DNA of 36,660 nt, taken from positions 1 through 36,660 of the forward strand of contig DGUE01000191.1 in the NCBI GenBank assembly GCA_002393895.1, in the 5' to 3' direction. Of this stretch, positions 16,736 to 24,031 are shown one piece after another. Positions within the stretch are counted from its first letter, which is position 1. Every line of letters begins with the position of its first letter. Below the pieces are notes generated by a model that saw nothing but the letters and a program-made list of their open reading frames with translations, did no database searches and had not been told where the DNA came from. This DNA is from Bacteroidales bacterium UBA4318. Lineage in GTDB: Bacteria > Bacteroidota > Bacteroidia > Bacteroidales > UBA932. The position numbers and the translations under genes were made by a program.

Positions 16736-17509
16736 TCATTCCCACAGAGCAGGGAAATCCAAAATGCGGGAGGCGTTTTCCGGGTGAAACAGTAAGTACT
16801 TGAAATCCTGTGCCTTGAGACGGAAATCCGTCCTGTCGCACACCTGCTTCATCCGGCATCTCAGCTGCTCGCCGGTTGCAATGCCCTCCCGTTGCGAAAG
16901 ATAGTTCATATCCGGTTCGCTTCTGGAGCGCAGAAACATGGCATCATAGAAATCCCGGCCTTTTCCGCGGTGGAGAATGGTGGAAAGTTTCATTGCATAC
17001 AGCGTGGCGTCTGAAGGTGAGGGTATCCTGAAATAGAATCCGTCTCTGTTCACTGTGAACATATCTCGCTGATAATCCACTCCTTGGTCCTGTGCCTCAA
17101 TCTTCAACACAAACTTCTTTTCCCGGTAAGGGGACAATCCCAGGTCGTAAAGCAGCTGCGGGAACTGAATGGTCCTGCGGAAAGCCGTCAGGGCATCACT
17201 CTCCTTTTCCTTGGCGACAGCAGGAAGACCGTTCCGCCTTAGAAAGCGGACGACATCATCGGTCATGCTTGCGAACTCCTCCTGAGAGAGATTCTTGCAA
17301 TCAAAGTCCAAATCCTCGGAAAACCGGTCTATCTGCCTGAGGAGTCGTAGGGCAGTACCGCCGATAAAAGTCAGTTTCCCAATCTGAGAGTGGGAGGATA
17401 AATAGTCCAGGACCATCAGCTCCAGGTATTCCTTATAGAGTTGGATGTCCGTATCCGGACTTTCTGGAAAACCGGGATAAAAGGCTCTGATGTTTTGTAG
17501 GTCAAGCAT
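16736..17509 (-). CDS. AbiEii/AbiGii-family nucleotidyltransferase toxin
   Basis: A 257-residue protein of the AbiEii family, the toxin half of a type IV toxin-antitoxin and phage-defence pair. The nucleotidyltransferase signatures are present: GGTALRLL from residue 50, RFSEDLDFD at 62-70 with the metal-binding acidic pair, and GRDFYDAMFL near 183-192. AbiEii proteins transfer nucleotides to an RNA target, reported for relatives as tRNA acceptor ends. It overlaps the upstream antitoxin gene by eight bases. It lies in the AT-richer block next to a tRNA fragment, as expected for mobile defence cargo. All visible motifs are intact. Confidence 0.9.
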   Translation of the reverse strand: MLDLQNIRAFYPGFPESPDTDIQLYKEYLELMVLDYLSSHSQIGKLTFIGGTALRLLRQIDRFSEDLDFDCKNLSQEEFASMTDDVVRFLRRNGLPAVAKEKESDALTAFRRTIQFPQLLYDLGLSPYREKKFVLKIEAQDQGVDYQRDMFTVNRDGFYFRIPSPSDATLYAMKLSTILHRGKGRDFYDAMFLRSRSEPDMNYLSQREGIATGEQLRCRMKQVCDRTDFRLKAQDFKYLLFHPENASRILDFPALWE

Positions 17510-18116
17510 AAGTATTCTCCATTACTGCGGCTCTTTGTGAGAGAGCCCTATTGTCAAATCGCTCTAAAAAGGCACGGAAACGCTTCCAGTCAAACTCTTC
17601 ACGCATGGCATCCCTGTCGAGGCGAAGATTCTCCATATCGTGATCCGACTTGTATTCGGGGTGGAAGTAAAGCAGGTCCAGCAGGGCTTTCTCCGGGGTT
17701 GCCATAAGAGAGGGCAAACCGTCCCTCGGCTGGAGGGGCTTATACCCGAAAAACAGGTCCGGGGAAACGTGCCGATAGGAATAATAACCGATCGGGGTGT
17801 CAAATACGGCGGTCTTCAGCGTACTCACGGATGTAAGCGCAAGGACAGTTTCAGGGATTATTTCGTACCACGAGAGGACATACTCCAGGCTGAGGTAGGA
17901 CGGACAATAGATTTTACCGGCCGCAGCCATACGCACGTCCGCCCTTCCTGCCTCATCGGGGAAAAGGTACCAGCCCTGGCGGATGCGCAGGATTTTTTCC
18001 TCGCCCTTCCAGCGCCTGAGATTGGAGGAAAGGCTGTTGTCACTGCTTCTCTCTATACTGTTTAAGGAAAAAACACCTTGCCCCGAGTATTGCTTTTTGA
18101 ATTCGTAATAGTTCAT
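17502..18116 (-). CDS. AbiEi-type antitoxin / transcriptional regulator
   Basis: A 204-residue protein starting at ATG 18116 (MNYYEFKKQYSGQG). The N-terminal 60 residues look like a winged helix (SLNSIERSSDNSLSSNLRRW) with the following IRQGWYLFPDE wing typical of AbiEi antitoxins. The C-terminal domain contains YCPSYLSLEYVLSWYEIIPE and ATPEKALLDLLYF, also family hallmarks. AbiEi neutralises AbiEii and represses its own promoter. A frame extension to TTG 18182 is unlikely because it reads through the promoter and operator described here. Confidence 0.88.
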   Translation of the reverse strand: MNYYEFKKQYSGQGVFSLNSIERSSDNSLSSNLRRWKGEEKILRIRQGWYLFPDEAGRADVRMAAAGKIYCPSYLSLEYVLSWYEIIPETVLALTSVSTLKTAVFDTPIGYYSYRHVSPDLFFGYKPLQPRDGLPSLMATPEKALLDLLYFHPEYKSDHDMENLRLDRDAMREEFDWKRFRAFLERFDNRALSQRAAVMENTYA

Positions 18117-18118
18117 TA

Positions 18119-18165
18119 TATTTCCGAAACTGTGCAAATATACACAATTTCGGAAATAAAACAAA
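18119..18165 (-). promoter_or_regulatory. AbiE promoter with overlapping inverted-repeat operator
   Basis: On the minus strand TTTG (18162-18165 on +) and TATATTTG (18135-18142) are 19 bases apart, a perfect promoter. The -7 box lies between two arms of an 11-base perfect inverted repeat, TATTTCCGAAA at 18119-18129 and TTTCGGAAATA at 18148-18158. The start codon is at 18116, giving a leader of only about 13 bases. The geometry suits repression by the AbiEi antitoxin, which in studied systems binds inverted repeats at its promoter. Confidence 0.75.
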
Positions 18166-18261
18166 GGGTTAGACAAAGACAATCACTGATAATGTTGTCC
18201 CATAGTTGTACCCAAATTTACAAAGGAGTCGTAAAGTATTGAGACACGGATACTTCTGAAT

Positions 18262-18295
18262 ATAGAACGGAGGTTTCCTAAACCTTAAATACAGG
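18262..18295 (+). repeat. Fragment of tRNA-Arg(CCT), 34 bp
   Basis: An exact copy of tRNA-Arg positions 12538-12571 (end of the D arm, anticodon arm, variable loop and 5' T stem), in the same orientation. It has no acceptor stem and cannot be a functional tRNA. It runs directly into a near copy of 12747-12768. The junction falls at TACAGG, present in both source segments. Confidence 0.9.
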
Positions 18296-18300
18296 AATCT

Positions 18301-18420
18301 GGGGGGCTGTGCCGCCCGAGTGTCTTTCTTGTCAGGGGCTCCGCCCCTAACGTACCCTGCTGCCTTATGTCCCTCGCGTCTTCGCTACGCTCAGACCGGG
18401 ACCGGCGGTTCGCCTGACGG
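18301..18420 (+). repeat. Palindromic intergenic repeat, copy 2
   Basis: It begins with a GGGGGGC-TGT-GCCGCCC hairpin, then the head AGGGGCTCCGCCCCT (18334-18348) and a tail. Bases 18331-18413 match the reverse complement of 33011-33093 with about six differences. The span 18183-18498 otherwise holds only the tRNA fragment and the promoter of the next gene. Confidence 0.85.
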
Positions 18421-18463
18421 CTCATGGACGCATTTCTTGCCTCTATTTTTTTGGAAAAAGTAG

Positions 18464-18471
18464 TATCTTTG
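18464..18471 (+). promoter_or_regulatory. Candidate -7 element for the membrane-protein gene
   Basis: TATCTTTG matches TAnnTTTG and lies 27 bases before the start codon. No TTTG is found at the right distance upstream, so the -33 part is weak. Confidence 0.5.
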
Positions 18472-18498
18472 TAAGGAACCCCAAAAGAAAATCCTTTT

Positions 18499-19278
18499 AT
18501 GAAGACCGATCGTTACTGGTGGCATTATATTCCATTATCCGTATTGGCCATATTTCTACTGATCCTGTATCTGGAACCATATGGGGGCATATGGTTGCTA
18601 ATGTCAATGCGGTGGTTGGTTGTGGCAATGGTTATTTGGTCCATAGTCGCCATTCTCCGTAGTTTGGTGGTGATAGGAGGATCCCATAAAACAGCGATTT
18701 CTATTTATACCGGTGTTATTGTAGTTGCTATTCTGGGGTTTCTGCTTCTCACGGTACCTGCCAAGAAATGCAATCCGGATAAAATGGCCAGGCATTATGA
18801 AAAACAAGGAACGGGAATAGAAGAATTGGTGACTTTTACCCAAGTTGCTTTAGATGAAGGGCAGACTATGTTGCTCGAATTTGAGCATGGCAAAGTGGCG
18901 TCATTCCACACGTCTAAAAATGGTGGTTGGAACGTTTCCGATTCACTTAAAACAGTGTTAATGAGTGAGGTGGGCCTGGATGAAGAAGAGCTTCAATCTA
19001 TAAAGAAAAAACTTAAGGACATAGGATGCATACGGATTGAAACACATTTCCCTGAGTATTGCAATATTGGATACAAGCGTGTTGGGATGGGGATGTATTT
19101 ATATAGGGTTTATTTATCCCCGATGAATGACGAACAACGTCAGGAAGCACTGTCCGACTATCACCTGATTCCTTATAACGACCATGTGGCCTTCATGTTT
19201 GGTGGTGGCGCCGCAGGGCCAGATACTTTTTCAAAAGATGTCAAGGAGGAGTTTCTAAAAAAACAGGAGACCAAATGA
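18499..19278 (+). CDS. Membrane protein of unknown function
   Basis: A 259-residue protein that I do not recognise. Three membrane helices lie at about 9-26, 30-58 (possibly re-entrant or broken) and 67-86. A soluble C-terminal domain of about 170 residues follows, containing LLEFEHGKVASFHTSKNGGW, EEELQSIKKKLKDIGCIRIE and MFGGGAAGPD. It is clearly AT-richer than the core genes, like the accessory block to its left. The final codons and the stop lie inside a hairpin shared with a minus-strand RNA candidate. No partner gene is apparent. Confidence 0.75.
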   Translation: MKTDRYWWHYIPLSVLAIFLLILYLEPYGGIWLLMSMRWLVVAMVIWSIVAILRSLVVIGGSHKTAISIYTGVIVVAILGFLLLTVPAKKCNPDKMARHYEKQGTGIEELVTFTQVALDEGQTMLLEFEHGKVASFHTSKNGGWNVSDSLKTVLMSEVGLDEEELQSIKKKLKDIGCIRIETHFPEYCNIGYKRVGMGMYLYRVYLSPMNDEQRQEALSDYHLIPYNDHVAFMFGGGAAGPDTFSKDVKEEFLKKQETK

Positions 19279-19392
19279 TCTCCTGTTAATTTTGCCCCAA
19301 GACTACGTGGAGGATGTTTACCTTTCGGTGAGGCTCGAGGCGGGGACTTTGCACTTAGCGAATTACCTCATCCGTACCACGTTTTATTATCT
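19255..19392 (-). ncRNA. Candidate small RNA, about 135 nt
   Basis: A perfect promoter at 19398-19428 points leftwards and a strong terminator ends the unit near 19255. Between them there is no credible open frame. The RNA can fold with ACGTGG (RNA sense, complement of 19377-19382) pairing with CCACGT (complement of 19305-19310), extended by GGATG with CATCC (19369-19373 with 19312-19316). An ACC-TTTC-GGT type hairpin sits inside at 19320-19329. Its CCCCG (complement of 19341-19345) could also pair with UGGGG (complement of 19295-19299), outside the main stem, as a pseudoknot. The sequence does not match SRP RNA, RNase P RNA or tmRNA as I know them. Its target or role is unknown. Confidence 0.6.
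19262..19287. terminator. Bidirectional terminator over a stop codon
   Basis: AACAGGAGA (19262-19270) and TCTCCTGTT (19279-19287) form a nine-base perfect stem. The loop CCAAATGA contains the TGA stop of the 18499 gene. On the minus strand the stem is followed by seven or more T (complement of the A run from 19257), a strong terminator for the RNA candidate; on + the following TTAATTTT is weaker. Confidence 0.8.
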
Positions 19393-19397
19393 CGTCA

Positions 19398-19428
19398 CAA
19401 AGGTAGCAATTATTATCTAAACCACAAA
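19398..19428 (-). promoter_or_regulatory. Promoter of the small RNA candidate
   Basis: On the minus strand TTTG (19425-19428 on +) and TACCTTTG (19398-19405) are exactly 19 bases apart. No protein gene follows on that strand for more than 1.8 kb. Confidence 0.7.
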
Positions 19429-19479
19429 ACCAGTCGTATTGCTGGTGCTCTGTGGGATGGGTAATGATTTGCCCGGCAT

Positions 19480-19511
19480 CTTGCGTTTTTGAAAATAATA
19501 ATTTATTTTTG
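19480..19511 (+). promoter_or_regulatory. Promoter of the AraC-type regulator
   Basis: TATTTTTG at 19504-19511 matches TAnnTTTG; CTTG at 19480-19483, 20 bases upstream, is three of four for the -33 element. The ATG lies only five bases downstream, so the transcript would be leaderless or nearly so. The region 19288-19516 holds this promoter and the divergent small RNA. Confidence 0.6.
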
Positions 19512-19516
19512 TAACC

Positions 19517-20440
19517 ATGGTATCAGAAACACAATCGGTCAACGCTACTGCTGTCAGTCCTGCAGACAGCTCAATGTGGATTGCAACCTCGGCCCGTGGA
19601 CTCATCCGGGTGGGGAGAAATGGAAAAGCGTTCTGCTATTCGGTCGAAAAGGGGGACTTTTCGTGTAACAACATTGTTGCCCTATCCTTTGATAATGAGG
19701 GTGTTCTATGGATAAAAGACGCCGAAGGCGCTGTTTATTCCTACACCTCTTTTTCTGGTTTTGTAAAGCAGACCGGGCTGCCTCAAAGTGTTGCCGATGC
19801 CCTGTCTGCACCTGTTACAAAAGAAGAAACCGTGGTGGAGAAGCCTGCTCCGGAGCCGCTCCAGCGCCATTGGTATGGCTCGTGGTGGATGCCGGCACTT
19901 GCAATTCTGTTCTTTGCTTTGTTCATCTGGCAATTTCTCAAGAACAGGCGCAATGTTACAAAATCACCTGCTATTCCTGCTGTGCAACCGCTCGCTGACA
20001 ATTCTGTTACTCATCACTCCTCCGAAACCCCTGCGCTGGCAGAAAAACCAGCTGAAATCAGACCGCGTCCTGCCAAAACAACCGCTCCGGCAGAAAAACC
20101 GGCTGAAATCAGCCCGCGCGTAAGCGACGGTGAGTTTGCCGCCAAAGTGCAGGAAATCATAAAAGCGAACTTCACAAATCCGGACTTCGGAGTGGAAGAT
20201 GTGGCTGCCGCCCTTGGCATGAGCCGCGTGCATCTGAACCGCAAGCTTAAGGCAGAAAACAGTCCATCCCCATCTGATATTATCAAAAAGATGAGGATGG
20301 ATCTTGCTGCCGGAATGCTGAAGGAGGGATCTGCAAGCATCAGCGAAATAGCTTCCAGATGCGGCTTTTCTTCAGCTTCCTATTTTTCCAGCGCGTTCAA
20401 GGAGTACTTTGGAGTTGCTCCTGCCGCGTATGGCAAGTAA
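19517..20440 (+). CDS. Membrane-anchored AraC-family regulator with short propeller-like sensor
   Basis: A 307-residue protein. Residues 18-80 resemble two blades of the propeller found in hybrid two-component systems (SSMWIATSARGLIRVGRNGK and NIVALSFDNEGVLWIKD). A membrane helix lies at about 122-141, followed by LKNRR, then a Pro/Ala/Lys linker with a duplicated AEKPAEI unit, then an AraC DNA-binding domain at about 207-305 with both helix-turn-helices (VEDVAAALGMSRVHLNRKLK and ISEIASRCGFSSASYFSSAF). There is no histidine kinase or receiver domain and no N-terminal signal peptide. By the positive-inside rule the N-terminus would be outside. In effect it is a one-component regulator cut down from a hybrid system. 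An in-frame stop at 19499 excludes a longer start. Confidence 0.82.
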   Translation: MVSETQSVNATAVSPADSSMWIATSARGLIRVGRNGKAFCYSVEKGDFSCNNIVALSFDNEGVLWIKDAEGAVYSYTSFSGFVKQTGLPQSVADALSAPVTKEETVVEKPAPEPLQRHWYGSWWMPALAILFFALFIWQFLKNRRNVTKSPAIPAVQPLADNSVTHHSSETPALAEKPAEIRPRPAKTTAPAEKPAEISPRVSDGEFAAKVQEIIKANFTNPDFGVEDVAAALGMSRVHLNRKLKAENSPSPSDIIKKMRMDLAAGMLKEGSASISEIASRCGFSSASYFSSAFKEYFGVAPAAYGK

Positions 20441-21358
20441 CTACTTGTAAATCTGCTTGAAAGCCTTTCCGCGCCAGTCTTCGGGAATCTTTGCCCCGAG
20501 GATGTCGAGGATGATGGCCGGGGTGTCGTACTGCATCATGGGTGCGGTAATCTCAAATCCGGCCTTGATTCTCTTTCCGTAGACGATGAAGGGGGTTTCG
20601 AGCTCCAGCATGGTGAACTTGCCGTGGCCCTTGCCCTTTCCGCCATGGTCGGCAGACATGATGATGACCGTGTCTTCGAAGATGCCTGCATCCTTGAGAG
20701 CCTGGATGAGCATGCCTACACCCTTGTCGAGCTCTTTCTGGCACTGCATGTATTCGGGTCCGTACCAGCCTTTGGAATGGCCGGTATGGTCCAGCACACC
20801 ATAGTAGAAGGTGAAGAAGAAGGGCTTCTTTTCTTTGATGTAGTTCACGCCCAGCTTCGTATATTCTTCCACGCTCACATCATTGCTTCCGTAGGTTCCG
20901 ATGTACTTCCAGTAGTTCACGGCATTCGTGTCGCAGACCGCGCCGATTCCGTTCCAGTCGAAGACGATGCCGGTCTCGGCATTGGGGAACTGCTCGCGCA
21001 GCACGGTGAATACGGTGGGTGGGATGCCGTGTCCGTTGTCGGAAGTGGAAGGAATGGTCCCCTTGGTGGAGTTCCACTTGTCGAAGCCGTGCATCTCGGT
21101 GGGCACTCCGTTGAACATGGATGCCCAGTTGATAGCGGATGCGGAAGGCATTACGGACCGCTTTGCGAGCGTCCAGCTGCCGTTATCCATCAGGAACTTG
21201 ATGTTGGGCAGTTCGGACATGTCCGCCTGGCGTATGCCTTCGGCGGCCCATCCGTCTATGCCTATCATCACGACGTGCTTCGCCTTCTTGCGGGCAGCGT
21301 CCGAATCAAGCGAGCTGATGCAGCAGAGGGCTACAAGCAGGAAAAGTATCTTTTTCAT
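20441..21358 (-). CDS. Alkaline-phosphatase-superfamily phosphodiesterase (NPP-like)
   Basis: A 305-residue exported enzyme with a signal peptide over about 1-20. The superfamily metal ligands are visible: IGIDGW with D35, a nucleophile region MPSASAINWASM in which Ser74 takes the place usually held by Thr in nucleotide pyrophosphatases, GVLDHTGHSKG, and SADHGGKGKGHG. It should hydrolyse phosphate mono- or diesters in the periplasm or at the surface; the substrate is unknown. The gene lies one base downstream of a barrel gene, so they form an operon. Its stop codon directly abuts the stop of the convergent AraC gene with no spacer. Confidence 0.87.
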   Translation of the reverse strand: MKKILFLLVALCCISSLDSDAARKKAKHVVMIGIDGWAAEGIRQADMSELPNIKFLMDNGSWTLAKRSVMPSASAINWASMFNGVPTEMHGFDKWNSTKGTIPSTSDNGHGIPPTVFTVLREQFPNAETGIVFDWNGIGAVCDTNAVNYWKYIGTYGSNDVSVEEYTKLGVNYIKEKKPFFFTFYYGVLDHTGHSKGWYGPEYMQCQKELDKGVGMLIQALKDAGIFEDTVIIMSADHGGKGKGHGKFTMLELETPFIVYGKRIKAGFEITAPMMQYDTPAIILDILGAKIPEDWRGKAFKQIYK

Positions 21359-21359
21359 A

Positions 21360-22724
21360 TTAGAAAATGTAATTCAGTCCGATATTGATGCCGAGACCTG
21401 TGCCGTCGTTGGGATCGAAGCACTTGCCGAACTCGAAGTTGATGTTGAAGTTCTGGTTCATGATCACGTGCAGGCCGATACCGGCGCTGTAGTGCAGCTT
21501 CTGGGCAACATCGTTGTAGAAATCGGCGGCCAGATAGGTCTTGGGGGTGGAAGATGCCTTGTCGGTGACTGTGTTCACGTGGGTGAAGTCGGCCGCAAGG
21601 TTCTTCATCGCATCGGCATTGTAAGGCTTGACTATCATACCCATGTCGAAGAACGGGTTGGTAGCCAGGGTCCAGTTCTGGTTGATCCAGCGGAACTTGG
21701 CGAAACTCCAGCGGAATTCGGTGTTCATCCAGGCGTAGCTGTTGCCCTGGAGGCGGTTGTTGATGGTGCCTCGGAGGGTGCAGGTGGAACCGAGACCTTC
21801 GGTGTTGATCTGCTTCATATTGATGCTCTGGATGGTCTGGAGCATATAATAAGGTGCATTACCTGCAACAAGGCCCTGGAATGCCAGGTGTGCTCCGAAG
21901 GTGAGTTTATCCTGGATGACGGGGAAGAACTGCTTGAAATGCACCGCCAGTTTGAGGTAGGAGTTGTCGTGGTGCGAGATGATGTCCGGGGAACCGAACA
22001 TGTAAACCTCGAGGTTGGTGCCCCTGGTAGGATTGTTCTCGTGATCGCGGGTGTCGTAGACCACACCGGCCTTGAACTCGAGATGCTGTCCGCCGTTCTT
22101 TTCGGCGTCGGGAATGATTCCGTGCTTTACGTAGAGATCATACAGAGACAGGGTGCCGTCGGTCAGCCCCTTGTTCTCCGCATGGCCGGTCTTGATGTTC
22201 CAGTAGGTGATACCACCGGCCCATCCCCAGTTTCCTCCGATCTCGCCCTGTACGCAGGTCTGGATGCGGAAGATATCCCTGCGCATCAGATAGAAACCCT
22301 GTCCTTCGGGAATATACCCGAAGTCTTTGGCATCGGAAGTGATTCTGTCAAGTTCGGGCACGTAGACCGAAGATGCACCGTTGAACCCGTAGAAGCTGGT
22401 AGTCTTGTTACCAAACCAGGAAATGGCGCCGGAAACACGCAGCCCGGGCACGAGGTACTTGCTATCGAAGAAACTATGCAGTACGGTGTTGCCTTTTGAA
22501 TATCTTGAGACCTCCACGTTGGCCTTCCATACATATTCAGGATAGGTGGAGCCATCCCCATACCAATAAATATCTGACAATGCCCCATAATGCCATCCGA
22601 GATCCGAAGAATAACCCACTGCGGGGAGGGGACCGAAATTCAGGCCGGTCTTGGCGACTTCTCCCTGAGCGGCTGCGGAAAATGCTGCAGCGCAGAGAAG
22701 AATGATAGAAAGAACTCTTTTCAT
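21360..22724 (-). CDS. BamA/TamA-type outer-membrane barrel protein
   Basis: A 454-residue protein with a signal peptide ending AAAQG (about residue 20). It contains strand after strand of amphipathic sequence and the Omp85 barrel hallmark GVVYDTRDHENNPTRGTNLE, and ends GLGINIGLNYIF with terminal Phe. POTRA domains are absent, so it is a barrel-only surface-antigen type protein rather than BamA itself. It precedes the phosphodiesterase gene by one base. The pair may export, anchor or feed the enzyme at the outer membrane, but that is inference. Confidence 0.85.
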   Translation of the reverse strand: MKRVLSIILLCAAAFSAAAQGEVAKTGLNFGPLPAVGYSSDLGWHYGALSDIYWYGDGSTYPEYVWKANVEVSRYSKGNTVLHSFFDSKYLVPGLRVSGAISWFGNKTTSFYGFNGASSVYVPELDRITSDAKDFGYIPEGQGFYLMRRDIFRIQTCVQGEIGGNWGWAGGITYWNIKTGHAENKGLTDGTLSLYDLYVKHGIIPDAEKNGGQHLEFKAGVVYDTRDHENNPTRGTNLEVYMFGSPDIISHHDNSYLKLAVHFKQFFPVIQDKLTFGAHLAFQGLVAGNAPYYMLQTIQSINMKQINTEGLGSTCTLRGTINNRLQGNSYAWMNTEFRWSFAKFRWINQNWTLATNPFFDMGMIVKPYNADAMKNLAADFTHVNTVTDKASSTPKTYLAADFYNDVAQKLHYSAGIGLHVIMNQNFNINFEFGKCFDPNDGTGLGINIGLNYIF

Positions 22725-22748
22725 TGAATAGTGTTATTGATTAGCGTA

Positions 22749-22778
22749 CAAATTTAGAAAAAATACTTTGTATATTTG
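22749..22778. promoter_or_regulatory. Divergent -7 elements
   Basis: TATATTTG at 22771-22778 on + lies eight bases before the lipoprotein start at 22787. CAAATTTA at 22749-22756 is TAAATTTG on the minus strand, 24 bases before the barrel gene. Neither has a clear TTTG at the right distance upstream. The 62-base gap between the genes must hold both promoters. Confidence 0.5.
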
Positions 22779-22786
22779 TAAGTTAT

Positions 22787-24031
22787 ATGAAAACTGCGCC
22801 ACTACTCGTAGCCTTGATGCTGGTTTCCTGCGTCCGGGTATCTGCCCCGGAGGAGACTCCATTGCTGCGCACCGTCCCTTCCAGGGCGGTTGCAGTGATG
22901 CATTTCGGCCACTGCGGGCATGCCCTGGAGTTCCTTCTGGATTCGGCCTCGGTGTTCCGCCAGCTGGATTATGGCCGTCTGGAGGGGGCCGAGATGATTC
23001 TTTCATACGACTACAGCGCAGGCCTCATCCCCCTTTTGGCCCTGGATGCAGGGCGCTCGGATGCCGACACGTCCTCCGCTGTGCGCAAGATCCTTATGCA
23101 GGCGGAAGAACTCAAGTTGAGCGCGCTTTACACGGGAGACCTTCTTCCAAAGAGGGCGGCGCTTCTTCTCAGCCCTTCCCGGGCTGCCATCGACGAGGCT
23201 CTGATGCACATAGAATCCGGAGTGTCCGTGCTGGATGCGGCTGATTTCGTGGAGGCTTCAGCCCTTGCGGACGGATCCGCAGGATGCATAATCCTGAAGA
23301 ATGAAAATGCCGGCCGCTGGCTGCCTGCCAATCTTCTGAAAGGGCAGGTGGACCGCAGGGAGATGGTTAAGTTCGTGAGTGGTGCCGCCAAGTGGATGGT
23401 GCTGAGTTTCAAGGACTTGAGCCGTGAAGGCATCTCTTTCCGCTGTTATACCGGCGGCAGCCGGAAGTATCTTGCCGAGCTCTTCTCAGGCCTTCCCTCA
23501 GGGGATAGCAAACTCGCGTCGGCACTGCCGGATACGGCCCATTTCGTGGTGGACCTGCCGCTCAAGGACTATAAGCAATACTGCGAAGCCTGGAAGGAGT
23601 GCCTGGACGCCCGGGCAGATCTTTCCAAGTACAAAGGGCGTCTCGCAGGATTGAAGAAACGCTTCGGGAAGAGCCCGGATGCATGGCTTGCGGAGATGGC
23701 TCCCAGGGAAATCGCCCTGGTGCGCTGGGAGTCCCGCGAGTTGCTGCTGTTGAGGAGCGGCCGCAAGCTGAAGGGCGGGCCGGCGGAGAATCCCTGCCCC
23801 GGCTTCATCCCCGCCATCTTCGGGGATATCTTCCGCATTGCGGATGATTCCTGCACCTCTCCCTGGGAGGGCTGGGTGCTCTTCGGGTCGGAGGATGACA
23901 TCGCCGCCTGGAAAGATGCTGCCCGCAGCGGAGCCTTCAGGGGCATCCCCAGGAGCGCAAGGTTCTATATGAAAAACGATGCCCTCTGCCTTGCGGCAGA
24001 TGGTAAAAACATATTGCTGAATGTTAACTGA
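22787..24031 (+). CDS. Lipoprotein of unknown function
   Basis: A 414-residue predicted lipoprotein with lipobox LVSC and Cys15. The mature protein begins with a segment typical of large surface lipoproteins that carry repeated alpha/beta modules (LLRTVPSRAVAVMHFGHCG). It has two similar halves, with SYDYSAGLIPLLALDAG-like and SCTSPWEGWVLFGSEDDIAA segments. It vaguely resembles DUF3352-type proteins; I would not assign a function. It overlaps the acyl-CoA ligase gene by 11 bases and is therefore the first gene of that operon. Confidence 0.78.
   Translation: MKTAPLLVALMLVSCVRVSAPEETPLLRTVPSRAVAVMHFGHCGHALEFLLDSASVFRQLDYGRLEGAEMILSYDYSAGLIPLLALDAGRSDADTSSAVRKILMQAEELKLSALYTGDLLPKRAALLLSPSRAAIDEALMHIESGVSVLDAADFVEASALADGSAGCIILKNENAGRWLPANLLKGQVDRREMVKFVSGAAKWMVLSFKDLSREGISFRCYTGGSRKYLAELFSGLPSGDSKLASALPDTAHFVVDLPLKDYKQYCEAWKECLDARADLSKYKGRLAGLKKRFGKSPDAWLAEMAPREIALVRWESRELLLLRSGRKLKGGPAENPCPGFIPAIFGDIFRIADDSCTSPWEGWVLFGSEDDIAAWKDAARSGAFRGIPRSARFYMKNDALCLAADGKNILLNVN

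Noticed and set aside
18117..18182. TTG start of the AbiEi gene at 18182
   Set aside because: The extension covers the consensus promoter and operator and adds residues not typical of AbiEi.
18262..18295. Possible second tRNA-Arg gene
   Set aside because: Only the anticodon arm and part of the D and T arms are present; acceptor stem and T loop are missing.
20928..22499. A 523-codon + frame across the phosphodiesterase and barrel genes
   Set aside because: It spans two clear minus-strand genes and shows no recognisable domain.
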